DNA of 64,000 bases. Source: Paragonimus skrjabini miyazakii (lineage: Eukaryota; Platyhelminthes; Trematoda; Plagiorchiida; Troglotrematidae). The stretch spans positions 22,891 through 86,890 of the forward strand of contig JTDE01021184.1 in NCBI GenBank assembly GCA_014338405.1, given 5' to 3'. Both the position numbers and the translations under genes were made by a program. Below the pieces are notes generated by a model that searched no databases, was not told the DNA's origin, and saw only the letters and a list, made by a program, of their open reading frames with translations. This document shows, piece after piece, positions 40,201-55,200 of the stretch. Position 1 is the first letter of the stretch. The number at the start of each line of letters is the position of its first letter.

Positions 40201-43200
40201 CCAAACCGCTTTTTCAGATCGCAATAACAAGTGTTCCGAATTACCAACAGTTAATCGTTATCTAACTGCTAACGATAAGCTGTGGGGCACAAAAGGCTAA
40301 TGAGAATTGAAAAGGTGACATTTCGAAAGATACTGAAAAATAGGATACTGCAGTCTAGTAATCTTGGCAAACAGCAGGAACACAGCATGTGTTGCATTTT
40401 AAAATCGGAATGAATATCGTGTATTTCACTCAGCTGTATAGATGTCGATGCAGAAGATGGCTGACATTCAGTTCTGTTTGCTCTGCTTGCTGGCGGCTTC
40501 AAAATGCTGGTAGTGGAAATAATTATATGAAAGAAGCTAAAACTCCTTTAAAAACTGACAAAAAGTTGGTCAAACTGTTTAGTTTGCTCAATAAGCAAGA
40601 TCACATTCTAATCGGAACGGAATTTTGGGCCGCACATTTGTGTATTCTTTTGAGTAAATATTGGTCAGTCCATTACCCAACCGGCCAGATTGATCGACTA
40701 GTTTCCCATCGCCGTAGCTTGACATATGGTAGCATAAGCCGGCCACAATCAGTGAGAAATAATTTTTGCCGTTTCGACGAATGCGCGCGCATCACGCTGA
40801 TCAATCATCGGGAGGCGAACATGTGCGCATCAAAGCAATTGGTCATCGCTTTGTGTTTGTCATGGTTTGTGTTATGAATATCATTCTCAATTTAGATCGT
40901 TTGGTGAGTAGTTTTTTTTGTTAGAAATTGAAACTCCATTCTGATCCTAACTAAACATTTGCAATGTGATAGGAGTGGGTCCGATTAATTTATACAGCAA
41001 TTACTCTCTTCTGATTATCTTATTCAGTGCAGAACCTAAGATAGGCAAGATCGACGAGTACTTATCAAATCAGACAAGACTCAAGGAAGATACTTGGTTG
41101 ATGGAATAAAGGATTAACTTCTAGTACGAGGATTGATTAGTTTGTATTCATTCACAATATTCGTATCTAAGACAGGCATTAATGATTATTTCATTTACAT
41201 ACATTTAATATCAGGATGGAGCTACTCCATTGGAAGTTGCTGCCCGTGCCTCGTACACGACTCTAGTGGATATGATTATCAAAGCTGATCGTTGGCGTGA
41301 ATTAACTCCGGTGAGTTAAACATTTGTCAACGCACGCTTAAATGATCCATGGGGATAACATTTTTAGCTGACCTTGGGTAGAGTTTTATCAAAAAATTTG
41401 TTTTGTCACACTAGCTACTTCTTATAACTTGAAAATGACTTCCCAAAAAACTAGTTAACCTTATTTTGATCGATGATGTTTTAGAACTTCTTAAATTTAT
41501 ACTCATTAAATATGCAACCAGGAAAACTAACTAATAAAAAGTAAATCAACTGCTCAGTCTTGTGAGTAGTTATATCATTCAGAAGTGAACAAATATTCAC
41601 ATCCCAAATTTGGAACTTTATGTTGTAGGTATAAGATTGGATTTACTACTTAATATAATGGCAATTTCTACACTCATAACTTGCTAGATTTTTCTCCTTA
41701 CACTGAAGTTCGCTTTAAAAATTTAAGTTGTTTTAGTCCATTTGTGTTTCAAATGCTTAGACAGTACGATACTATAGAATGCTACCTTGTGATTTTAATG
41801 TAAAATACTATACATAATTGAGAGCGAAGTGTTTGTTGGAACAATTAGCCAAACGTCTGCTGTTCACCTTATGTAGGCACTATCTCAGTGGCATAAACTG
41901 TTTGTTAGTAGCAGATGCTATTTTCTCAGTTAGTTACGCATCTACGAAAGATGCTATCGACGTTGTTTGTGTCGCATCAACTCCGTTCAGTTTGTAGTCA
42001 TTACCGAAATAGATAATCTATCCGATCAGAGGCTGTTCGGGCACTGAACCTTTCAGACAGCAACGAGAAATCAGGGACAAATATCCATTAAACCTCACAC
42101 GTTGTTATAGCTGGTTTCTGTTACGACAAAGCGCTGCATCGTGATAGATCGCTCGATGATGTGGCATGCCATCCCAACAACTAACAGCGGCCAGCAGCTG
42201 GTGGAACTACATTCCAGCGCTCCAATAATGTATCTTTCCTCCATACTACTTCCTCCTAGACTGTCCAACCTGAACTTACTCGGCTACACTTTCCAAGCGT
42301 TCTCTGGCTATACCTATATTTTCTAAATGTTCTTCACCGTTCTTGAGTTATGACTTCCGGGTACCTCCCTGTTCTCCTGAATACATGTTTATGCGTGCTA
42401 AATTATGCACCGTCGTCTCAAACACAACATTTGTACCCTATAGAAATGCATTTGAAGCCCTATCCAGCAGTCATTACTCTCCTGAGCAGATGTAAGGAAC
42501 TCTGTGACCGAATTTCGTTTTACACTGGTACTTTCTGTCGATCCACTAAACGATCGGCATCCCAGTGGTCAATAATCACACAGCTATTCGACTGAGGCTG
42601 TCAGCCCGTCGTGGGATGAAGACATGAGGACAAGTCAATAGCCCGATCAGCCACCGATCGACCATACATAGTCAGGTCTGTGTCAAACAACCCCTAGATT
42701 GGCCAATAATTTGGTCAACGAACTCGCTGGTCAAGCCTGTGTGACACACTGCCGGTTCCAGTCTGAAGGATACTCATGACCTGCTCTCTAGCAGGTTCGC
42801 TAAGTTTGGCGACAAAAATAACGCAAACGAATTTACCGGGCTACCACTTACACTTCGGACTCACTTCTATCGATAACATTTGAGTCAATATTTCAAATCT
42901 AACCAAGTGATTAAATTCACATGACGCTGGTAAGCGGGCGAATCTGCATACAGATGCCACATATGTTGATCCAAACTTTCATGCAATATCTACATGGTGA
43001 ACTATATTTCACTTCCTGTTACATACACATTTGTATGCTATGCTGTTCCTCCCAAGTTTCGCTGGCATTAATGTGACCGATTGTCGCCAGTGTGATAATG
43101 CTGTTCTTCTATGTGTGCGTGCTTGGAGTGAACAGAAAATTACCTAGTCACTCATGCTTTCAATGTTAGCTGTCCGTGATACCAGCCACAGTAAAAAATA

Positions 43201-46200
43201 ATAAGGTTTGAACCTGCCCTGTGTAGGCAGATTCTGTCTTGTGGTCCAAAAGACCTTAAAATAGAACCCAAATGAAAGTCTAAAATATGTTTGCCGTGGC
43301 TTCAGGAAAGAAACACAGTGCGTTACGGATCTCGTTTATTAGTAATCACTTCACCTGGTGCCTCATCAAAAATGCTCCAGATATTTCGCGTTGCCTTGCT
43401 GACTGGGAAAAAGTACCCATATTCATGAAAAGTTTAGAAGATCGATCAAATCAAATGAATGACTACTGCTTTCACGATCAGTCAACGTTATCTTTGTTGA
43501 AAATACGAGGCACAGTCTACTGCTTTTGTATCACTGCGGCTTCACACCTCACCAGACTGGATGAGCCTCTGCAATTTTGAATTCGACGAAACCCATTTAT
43601 ATTGGACGTCACAGAAACGTAGTATATGGTTGAAATGCAGAATGACGAGTTGTTCGTCTCTGGTGTGAGAGTTTTTGTCGTGGTAGGAAAAATGGTGTAG
43701 CTTTATTTGAGATCGCGTCCAACGATTTCAAGTACTCATGAAGAGGTCCTCCTAAATCTTCCTACATTAGTCTGGCAAACAGTTAATCTCATTTAAAACT
43801 CTGCTTGCTTGACTGGTCTGAGGCACAGATTGCCTTTTGCTAACATAATCTTCCATAACGCGCTTTTCAGAATGCTGCTAACGTTACATTCAAGATTTAA
43901 TCCGGGGAGACTTTAATCACACGGAACTAGATATCGTAAACCGCAAACGAATCACACGCACACTTATTTTCTAAGGTGAATGCAGAAATGAGCCAGCAAT
44001 CTTCTAGTCAACAGCATTGTTGACAGTGGTTTCCAAAACAACGAGTTTTCTAGATGTCTCTCTTCATGTCCAGGCCCAGATTTCGAACCAATCAGCACGG
44101 AGTAACATGACTTCTGCAGCCGATGTCCATCAGTCACAACTCTGCAAGTAGCTCGTGACTGTGAACAAGGGCGGTCGACACAGGGTTAACCATTGATGAG
44201 ACCTATCTTGACTTCTACAAGGCTTTTGGCATGGCTGATCACTTCATCTCCAATTATGACGCCGGTGTGCGCCTACTCAGGCAGCTTGAGAATTATCTCA
44301 CTGAATACCAGTTCAACGCCAAGGAGAACTGACATTCATCAGATTGACTCCTTGCTAACCGAGGAGTTCCACATGGATCCGTTTTACAGTTGCTCCTGAA
44401 CTACTGATGCAGGCCTGTAGCCTCTTTCTTAAAAGGATTTGGCACTCATTGAAAATGTTCGAAGAGAGATCACTAGAATAATTATGGAGCTAAGGAAAAT
44501 TTCCATCCAGGATGACCAGCGAAACTATGTCAAATCTTAATATAGTACAGGCACATCAGAAAAAACCATGTTCTTCCCGGAAACATACTCCAAACCCAGA
44601 CCATCCATTGGCAGGACTTCCATCAAACAAGAATGAACGTCTAAGAGATCATTCACATAAACTGAATTATGAGATCACCAGGTTAATTTACAGCCAAAAC
44701 TGTATCACCGATACGGTCTGCTCAAACTGGAGCACACTACCCGACTCCTTGGTCACAGCTAGGTCCCTTGTGGGTTTCAACATTTCAATCGACCGGCACA
44801 TACATAGGGGACAACCTGCAGTGCAAGTTTCCTATTTATCCTGCTCAGTACCACAGGTCATTGAATAAACATATCTGGCTGAATGTTGTTTCAACGTGTT
44901 TCGATGTATTTTGATGATATAGTTGCACGCCAGCGCTTTCATAAAAGTTTCGCTTCACAATCAGACTCACTCTTTGTTTACATTTATAACCAGTGTAAAA
45001 TCTGTCAGGATTCACGGCTATATGCAGTCTATCTGGGCGGTTGTAAACCTCTTGATTCAGGGCAGAACAAGACGGAATGCTGATGGTTTACTCAGATAAA
45101 ATTGGTTCTGTACATAAATAAGCAACGGTTAGCAAATTATACAACTTACAACCAAGTGAACTCTGTGCACGGAATTTAACCGTCAGCAAATATCAACCAA
45201 TAACACGGTAGTGTAAACAGTTCAGTGTGACGGTACAAAACAAACAAAGAGCGAGTTCAAGGGGAAGTTCGTAGTGTCGATGCAGAGTTGGCTACCTGTA
45301 ATAATGCAAGAAACGTTCGGCCAGTAATTACTGTACTAGATACAGGGGTATATATATATTTATAGGACCTACAGTACGGTAGTTTGGCCAATGGGGTATA
45401 GGTATGGGGATCAGTTGAGATTGGCATTGTGCACACGGCTGGTAGTAGACCGTCAGTCAAGCGGTAGTGTCGATACACGGGGTGTGACGGTTCCATGGTT
45501 CTGTCCTCCAGCCGCCACTTTGCCACCCAACTATCAGTTTCAGTTGGATTGATCCGGACACAACTTCCATTGATTCTGGCCGGAATCAACAACCAGCTCG
45601 TTACATTCTTCCCTACCAGCACGCGAAACGGTACACATAAGTAAATACCTACTCCTCTAGCCTAAGAACTTATGATTGATGATTACTTGCATTTGTTTGA
45701 TGAGGAAAGATCAGTTACCTAAGTTTGAGAACACAGCGCTTACCTGTTTAAATCAAATGACGCACTATTCGTGACTGACCCACCAGAGTATAAATTACCG
45801 TACATACTACAACACGAACTTATTTTAAGTGCGCAGTTTACTAGCCTTGTATTGTATCACTAAAAAATATGACACATTGACACTGTGTTTTGTAACCAAG
45901 AAAATTCGAATTTTTGGCTTTTCACGATAAATATGGCCGTTTTCAGAGACATCACGCAAGTAGACAGAAATTTTCCCTGTGAACTTATAACACTACAGTG
46001 TTTAGTGAATAAGTATATAACGCTAAAGTTTCGTGTAACTGCGACGAAATTTACGCGAGCATTATTGTTGGAACTGATGAACGAATGAAGATTCAAAGAA
46101 TGCGGTTTTGCTAACTAATTCATCCACATCGAGTACACGCAACCTACTAGCTTCAAAGAGTATTATTCACGTTTCAGATTTCCCTTTACTGGAAGCGAAG

Positions 46201-49200
46201 ATAATTGGCATTGCTACTTTTTGCCAGTGTAATTAATTTTAGTTGTACTATCATGACACTTTGACATCTAAGCGCATACGGCAATTCTGCGTGAAGACAA
46301 AACGCAGCATTTGGTATAATACGACGGTACTGATTATCGTATGTGATAATCTTTCTTCTAATGATAACTTATTCAAATCCAAAACGTTTTGAGTCCCGGC
46401 GTTGTTTTCTAGCTGAAGCAATCGTCGCTCCATTCCCACGACCAACATTTGTCTACAAAGCACACAATCTATTGCACTCGCTCAGTTCTTCATGAACCCA
46501 GAACTTCTTGGAAGCATGATGTGGGCAGTATGAAGTAGTTCAGTGCTTGTGATTGTCAGCATTTTGAAAGCCGGTGCAACAGACCCGACCGGAGTATGCG
46601 GTAGCGATTTTCAACCTGCACCGATTGCACCATTGGCCAATTACGCAAATCCGACAGCAAAAAGAGATTTCCTCCTACCGCTGTTTTCAAAGCAAGCCGT
46701 CCATGGTCCAAGCCATGTCCAGTCGATAGTGAACACAGATGCTACTGTATCAAAGGTTATAAATCATATGAAAACAAAAGAATCTGGGATTATTGCAGTC
46801 GTTGCGAAAATAGCAGTACATGAAATAACCACAATTACAAAGGGGATCTCATAAAACACAAATGGAAAGCGGAAGCGATTTGTCTAATGGTCTACAAGAA
46901 GTTGCAATAAAAGATGCACCACTGTGCTTATTATGGGAAAACCAAAGATATTCTCGAACGTGTTGGGCTGTTGCAGAGAAGTGGGACGATGATCGCCAAA
47001 CGTACAAGTGTCAAACATATATGTTTCAATCTTATCCAGATTCCCATAGAATTCATAAGAAGTCAGTTATGCGAACAACTGTTTTCGGTAATTCTCATCG
47101 GGCTTTTTACAATTACATAGAGTACATGCGTTTTATATATGAAAAACTAAAGCAAATCAAATAGGTCTTTAGAATCACAGACATGAGGCGGATCACAGTC
47201 TACTGGAGGAGGGTGGGAGTGTTGGTGAATGTGTGACATTATCACTCGCGCCTGCCATGAGACATGTATTTGGCGGTATTAAGTGGTTGACGCCTGTTTG
47301 GATTTCAAGAGGCTGTGAAATAGTTGGCCATGGAGATGTAGGGCTTGCACAAGCTGATTTCGAGCAAACAGATAGGGGTTGTGGAGTCTGATGGCAATTG
47401 CCTCGGCCTTTGAAAACAGTCGCAATCTGACAGCTCTGGAGTGGGCTTGACGAACCTCGTAGATGAATCGGAAGGCTTCATCCAACTCAATTTGATGACC
47501 AGTGTCAATTAGATGTGAACCGATTGCGTTGGAAATGAGCTTTGTCGAACCATTACGAAGCCATTTTGGGAGGTGTCCACGAATCCTTTCTGATAGCCGC
47601 CTTGTGATTCTCCCAACGTAACCCGCATGACAACAACAGACGAGAGAATAAACACAAAAAGACAAAGAAAACCTAGGCAGGCTATCTTTGAGGTGTGGCA
47701 CCAGTACGGGGCAGGTATTGAACGATAAGATGACCCGTGTTGCACAATAGGCACTGTCAACTGCATTACAAACTCGGCGGGTGATAATTCCAGTGGTAGC
47801 TTGTATGATAGGGTAATAAAAATAGGCTTTTTATTCACCGTTTGAACAATTTCATGCCTCACTTTTGGTTGCATGTTCCTGTCCAGGAATAGTTGCGGAT
47901 ATCCATTCTGACTTAGCACNNNNNNNNNNNNNNNNNNNNNNNNNNNNNNNNNNNNNNNNNNNNNNNNNNNNNNNNNNNNNNNNNNNNNNNNNNNNNNNNN
48001 NNNNNNNNNNNNNNNNNNNCTGGCTCTGCTTGTTAGGCAGTAAACTGAATTCCGCTTACACTTCATCAGAACAAAGCTGAGGAAGTGCGTGTACTGGCCA
48101 GTCCACGTTGTTTTTCATATGAACTGCTCTTTGAACTGACCCATCCATTCTATGGAGCATGGCAACATCTAGAAATGATAGTTGACTATTCATCTCTAAT
48201 TCGATAGTGAATGCGATGTTGAAGTGCGCACGATTAAATTCAGCTAGTAGAGATTGTGTGTAATCTTTGTCGTTTATCAAGCAAAATATGTCGTCTACAT
48301 AGCGTCCATAGAGACAGCAGTTATCGACGACATGACGTTGTTCGTTGGTTTCTAGTTTGGCCATGAATATGTCTGCCAGCAACGGACCCAACGGAGAGCT
48401 CATTGCTACGTCATCACATTGTCTATAGTGCTTACTATTGAATTGAAACTGGACGTTTGAGACGCAGAATAATAGTAGCTCTTTTCGTTTGGCGATTGGA
48501 ATGCCGACGTTGAGTTATCTGTTTTCAATGTAGGCGTACAGGTAATCGATAGTTTCTCTTAGCGGCACGTTTGTGAATAACGAGGTTACGTCTAAGGAAA
48601 CCATTTATTGGTTCTTGATATTCACCGAATGAACCGCATCGACGAAATCAAAAGTATATTTTAAACCGAATGAGTCATTTGCGATTTGATTGGTCCCAGG
48701 AGCTCCGCTAGCCACTGGGCTAAGGCATGATACGGAGAATTGTACATATCGAGAATCGGCCTTAAGGGCACTCCTACTTTGTGCACTTTAGGGAGGCCAT
48801 AAAGGCATGGAATAAACGTCCCCTTCGGTCTGATGCGCTCAGACGTGCGTACGTCAATCAAATCTGATTTTTTCATGTCACGGAGTAATTTGGATAGTTC
48901 CTTCACTAGAACTGCTGTTTTTCCGCCTTAGTGAACTTTGATATGTCGGATAATATAGATGACATTTTGCCAATATAATCTGCCTTGTCTAATAGAACAA
49001 TACCGGTTCCTTTATCTGGCTTCGTCAATAAAACGTTCGTATTAGTTCGTAGCTCTTTTACGGCGTCTAAATGTTCGCGCTTTAATAGACTGCAATTTGG
49101 TCCTTGCTATTCACGTATTTATAACATGCATTCACTAGAGTAGATTTGCAGTATTCCGCGTTAAATTCTGAAGATGGGACGAGTTCACCGAGTTGTTAGT

Positions 49201-52200
49201 GCAGGTTTTCAAACTGACATTCACAGTCTAGCCGGTTACATATAGATCTCGGAAAGCAAAATTTGGGGCCCAGTGACAACACTTCTAGCATAGTACGATT
49301 GAAAATGACGGACGAATAATTGTGAACGTACCGTTCCGGATCGTTGGGAAACTGGGCTTGTGGTTTGACGGGGTTCAATTCATTAATCAACATGGTTCAC
49401 TTCTGTTTGGTTCTCGTCTGTGCGTTCAAAATCAGTTCGTACAAGCCCTACATCTTCATGGCCAACTATTTCACAGCCTCTTGAAATCCAAGCAGGCGTG
49501 AACCACTTAATACCGCCAAATACATGTCTCATGGCAGGCGCGAGTGATAATGCCACACATTCACCAACACTCCCACCCTCCTCCGGTAGACTGTGATCCG
49601 CCTCATGTCTATGATTCTAAAGACCTATTTGATTTGCTTTAGTTTTTCATATATAAAACGCATGTACTCTATGTAATTGTAAAAAGCCCGATGAGAATTA
49701 CCGAAAACAGTTGTTCGCATAACTGACTTCATATCTGTTCCCATCAAGTGCAACTTAACGTGTTCATTTTTGAGTATCAGATACATCTATTCTTAGGAGT
49801 TTAACTACTCCCAAACTCGTGGATTGCGTATTTGGGATTACATACTATTTTATATGGGACATCGCACTACACGTTCGTCGCAATCAGTTACACATGGACC
49901 TACCTCTTTTATGAGGTTCGACGTTGAATCTTTGGGGTTCAAGATAAAACTTGATGGAGTAACATGTGGTATACCCAGTTACTCATCATATTCACTAAAG
50001 TCTTCCGAAATAACAGCACAAAATTGGTGGTCCGAAAGATTCAATCACTAGCGGTAGATAGCGAAGTGAACAAACAGGCTAACAGGCAAGAAATGGCTAT
50101 CGGATATCGGTTATGAATAAAACCCGTCAATTACAACGACTTGAACGAAAATGCATATGATATAGAAGTAGAACCTGACAGTCAGAAAATTAGTGAACTT
50201 ATATATTGTCAATGAAGTCCGCATTGGAATGAGCCAGTAATCCATGTTTCAGTGGATATACACGAAGGTTTCACTTCGACTTTTATACTGGAAATATCGA
50301 GAGTTTGTGAGACACGAAGCACTGATCTGGGCAACATGACATAATCAGTTGCCAGTTAAATTTACACCTGTAAACGGTTCGATGATCACCAGGCTGTAAT
50401 TATCGGGACATCAACAACGAGATACACAAATGGGAAAAGCTGGTTGATGGTTGTACATGCGCGTCGGTCGCAGAGAAACATTTTTCGATACTGATTCAGT
50501 AGCATGACTCATTGTTTACACATATCCAGAAAATAGTCAAGTCATCATCCGTACCAAGTTTCAAGAGGGTCTATGACCATAAAGATTTTCAATCCATTAG
50601 AGTAAACGTAAAGACAATGTAGTCCAATTTCTACCGGCTGGTATTCATAATATTCTGCAGATATTTTCAGATAAGGTATTTTGACCAATGACAGATAAAG
50701 ATATGACGTTATGGGTTTCAACTGTCTTCAAAATGTGCGATCATCGGTTGTATGACTGCCGGTATAATCTATTGTGATGCGGATATCGGCAAACGTATCA
50801 GTCATAAAAATTCTTTCCCAATTTCAACAAGCCGAGCAGAGATACCTTTATAATTCAATGATGGTCTGCCGTTTCATATCGTGAGTAAGAGCCAATCAAA
50901 ATGTCAGCCAAACAGACAAAATTGGGGCGACAATCCTCATTCCGACCTATTTCGGAACAGAGTAGAGATCTATCGCAAGTTCTGGTGCGTGATTTCAAGT
51001 CTGCTTATCCAAATACGTGCTAAGCAACGTATGCCTTATCTCTTGTGGGTAGCACAGCGCCATTCCTCAATTGACGGAATGACAGACCGATTAAATCGTA
51101 TTCAGATTAACAGACTGAACAGTCGAAACGAAGCACCAGAAGGGACAAAACTTGGATATTAGAAGACAAATGATGTAACAACGCAGATCAAACCATATGA
51201 GCATACAAACGATATATATATTCCATATGTTTTGGAGTTTGGCATGTTGACAGAATGCGGGAAGCGATTAGGGTTCGAAAGACGGCATTGTCTGGAACGA
51301 ATTCTGGGGCACAGTAAACAAAAATTGTAACCGTTCAGGACAGACAAGTTAGTAACACTGGGAAGTTGTGACCAATCAGTGATATGAGACTCACATTCTG
51401 ACAAGGTTAGAAGGAGGTATAGAAAGGTTTATGTAGCCAATGAAATGTTGGGGAGTAGCCAGAATCCTAGGATATGCGGAACAACAACTTAAAGTAGAAA
51501 GCGATGGAAAGAGGAAACATCATGCAGATATAGTAAATCGAGTCACAGTGAAATTTTAACAAACTGTGAGAGATAAACCAACAACAGGACAGAGAGAAGG
51601 ATGGAACGAATGAAAACATACTCTGATCGAACTAGAAATGTTATAGCAAGATCGATGACGAATGACATCAGCCAAGCAAATCAAATCGAAAAATGGTGTA
51701 CATGACGTAATAATAATATCACATTTTGTTGTGAAATGGAGGTGGATTGTAACCAGTCGACTGAGACTGTAAACTTCACAATAGTGATCCTTATCTACCG
51801 GCTTTACTATTACTAGGTTGATATACTTTAAAACAACGTGATACTTTTTAAAGCAACAGCAATGGTTTATTATAGCACTAAAAATCAGTAGTTTCACAAC
51901 CATCAAAAAAAAATTAATATAGCGCTCGGAATAATATTGTACTTGCCCGTGATTCTTTCTTACGTGTGAGACTTCAAGATTAGCATACTGTGACCGAACT
52001 GAAAAATACCGTGTTGGAATGTGTTAAGATGAAGATGAAAAAATAGATTTTCTTATAGAAATGTTCAGTGCGGAACAGAAATCTCATAAGCCAAGTTGCC
52101 AACTGACCAACGATTTCTGTGTCGAAGTATATATATATATATATATATATAAACAAATGTATAAAGTAATTCGTGTTCCGTCTTGTGTATGACTTAAGGA

Positions 52201-55200
52201 GAATGGAAAAGAAGGTTGATAGGCTGTCTACAGTACATCCAAAACAAGTATTACCAGGCCCCAAGATGCCACTTTTTCGTTAGCGGAATACCTATTTGGA
52301 GTAGCAAAACTCCGAATCCTTGGCGCTGAAGCTAGAATGGGCAACCAACTCAACATTTTATAACCGTTACTTCAGTTTTGGACTAATCGCGTTCCACATG
52401 TTAAAATATTTGAAAAATTTCATTTCCTCCGCCTCAGGAGCGAATTACGAAAGCAACTAGAGTGCGGATTCTCACAGTATGTGATCAGTGGGAACTAAGT
52501 CCATGAACTTGATGATAGTCTGTTGATGTGTAACTTCGGGCCCACTGACCAAGATAACCATTTACCCTTCCTCTTCTTCAAAGTCTACGTTATTCCTTGG
52601 AAATCGAACAAAACGGGTTACAACGAGCCGCATCAGTAGATGCATATATATCATTACAAAAACAAGGTAGCACACAACATTTGTCATCTGTATTTCATCA
52701 TCAAACTAACTAAAACACAACAAATAAAAAAATACTAATCGAGATGAGTAGGAAAATCGGTCAATAGAAGTTAGGGACTGTATGCTTGCTAGCATTTACA
52801 CAATCATTGCTCCAAAGTGTCAGCTTGCTTGATTGTAGGCCAGGCGATGTTAGGAATCTGCAAAACGTTTTTCTGAGCGCAGAGGTCAGGGGTGCGCAAT
52901 CGGATGCTAATGGCTACGACAACGATCAACATTTGGAATCTCAACAATTTTTATCGATTTCTTGGCACTCGTTAGACAATCTGAAAAGCATCTTTCTAAT
53001 TGACAGATGGTTAAGGTCAGTCAGATGAGCATGAATCACGCGTGAAACCGTTTTAACCACACCGCTGTTCAACTATGCAGGATGATGGTGACGCACTGTA
53101 CCTTGCAACAGAGGAAGGAAGCGTTCGCATTTACTTATAATGATTGTCCATATCGAATAAGGTTGAATCACCCTTAAAGGTAGGAAACGGTAAGTTTGAC
53201 CCTTCAGATTTCAACATCCCTAGATGCTAAAACGTATATCGATATTCGAGAAATGTTGCTTGTGGACCAAAATTGATTAGTCCAGAATATACTGTTCAGT
53301 ACACTGACCGTATGAGTACGGAACCTTAAACGAGTAGACTGTAATAAACCATTGCCTCAGATGTCGCCCAATGAATGACACCTGATCAGACAATGCAGAC
53401 AACAATACGATTAGTGGCCTGTTGGAGTCAGTTATAGTAAATGTGCACCAAATGTCAGTATTGACTGACCATTGGAAAGTGTCATGCGGATAAACTGTAC
53501 GAAAGCCAACTTGACATAAGTGTCACCCAGTGAAAGTGTAAGCTTGAGCAGGGTGTCAGCAGAACGGTGTTGGGAACTAGGTTCAATCATTCGTGAGGAT
53601 AAACGATTCGATCTGGTGAGATTTGATACAAAAAAGAACACCGCTAAACAGCGGTTCACACAAACGAGGCCTAGATGCAGTTGGTGTTATTGAACAGTTT
53701 ACTTTAGATAAAGATATTATGCTGACCAATTTCCGAGGTTTTGAATCACCAGCAATGACATCCTAATGTCGAAATTTCACAGTTGAAATAGACACCCGGT
53801 CATTGTATTCAACTTCTTTTTTTTGCAGGCGGTAGCAGAAGCTGCTCGTCAAAACGTACTTCGTCTTCAGGAGCGGCCCATTATCTCAGGAACCCCACTG
53901 GCTTCAGGTAGTCAACAGAATGTTGGCCGATATTCACCACTTGCTCAATACGATCGACCGGAAAGCTCCGTATACCATAACAGTGACTGGATTGGCAGTG
54001 CCAATCTACCTGGTGCCTATGAAAACCGACGGCAGGAAAGCAGTAATAGTTCTTTTCATTTTTCTAACTCTCAGTACGACCCGCGATCGCCCACGGAGAC
54101 TTCTAGCACGGTGAAGGAGCAAACACCCAGACCAGGTCGAGTGGGCCCGCCGGAGAACCAGATGGGCACTGACAAGGCATCATTATTCTCAGATCCTTAC
54201 GCGGGCAGTTTTATTGACCCATACGAAATGTTTCCTCAACCTGTGCCGCCGGTACAGACTGAACCTAGATACTCTCCGAGTAACTCGCGCACCTATAGTG
54301 ATGATTTGTCACTGGGCTTCGAAGCCAGCCGTGTTTGGCTCGCAGATGAGCGTAGGCAGAGAAACAACCCCACAGGCTTGCGAGAATCCACCTCAGATTA
54401 CGCCACTCGAGAAACTATGCAACATCGTTCCACTTTATTCAGACAGAATGCAGACGAGCGGACGCTTACAACTATGAGTGAAACTGCTCTCAACCCGCAA
54501 TATAGTGTATTGCAAGAACGTCGCCTGCCTAATGGGGAGATTGTCGTTAGTGTAGGAGAACCGAACTCTGGAACGAGACGAACAACTGACGGAGATCAGC
54601 GACTGCAGTATATGTCGGAAGTGCAAGATGAATTCCGACTGATGACTTTCAACCAAGTGAGTTGGTTGGAACGCCTATTCTGTTAGTGATTCTTCCATTT
54701 ACCGGATGGACAAAAGAGCAGTGATGAGAGTATTCGAGAGCGTACGTACAACCTCATGCCAGGTGGATCCATCAATTTCGGAACTCCTGGCGATAAATTG
54801 CTCCTTGTGCATTCGATTCCTCCATTGTCCATAAACTACTCGGATTGTATGCGACTCTTAACATTCCAGTCGGTTACTTCGGTTCCTCTGAAGTATCACA
54901 TGAATTATGCAAACTTCGAAGTCTGGCCAAGTTACCGAACGGAATTTTCCTCGCGTCTGTTGCCGAATAAAGCTGACCACTTGGAATGGGCAGGATTATA
55001 ACACAGTCGTACTGGCTATGTGAAGTATTTGGTTCTTAATGGCAGGATGTCTGCTTAGAAGGAAAAACCTCCATGATTGTTTTTTATGCTGGCACTAAAC
55101 TTAGCTTGGCAAAAGCACCTATTGTTTAAAGTCAAGCATTCTTGGGGGCTTTCCTGTGAAATGCATATTGGGATCGACAGGTCTCATTTTACCACTACGA

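Larger units (their letters stand above)
36790..41214 (+). other. Intron between exons I and J
   Basis: A 4.4-kb intron containing two ribozyme-SINE copies, the hammerhead, and Penelope-like copy 1. The rest (39101-41214) has a 162-codon plus-strand frame at 40389-40877 that resembles nothing known. Confidence 0.75.
41311..53828 (+). other. Intron between exons J and K
   Basis: The largest intron, 12.5 kb. It contains a LINE fragment (44187-44400), an LTR-like repeat (45255-45635), Penelope-like copy 2 with its inverted flanks (47059-49730) and an AT microsatellite. Stretches 41311-44186, 49731-52127 and 52152-53828 show nothing recognisable. Confidence 0.75.

Noticed and set aside
40389..40877. 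162-codon open frame on the plus strand in the intron between exons I and J
   Set aside because: No recognisable domain, many Cys/Trp/Arg in an unpatterned order, no splice or promoter evidence. A frame of this length can occur by chance in 64 kb at this base composition.
51980..52264. Minus frame containing repeated Ile-Tyr
   Set aside because: Translation of the (AT)n microsatellite.
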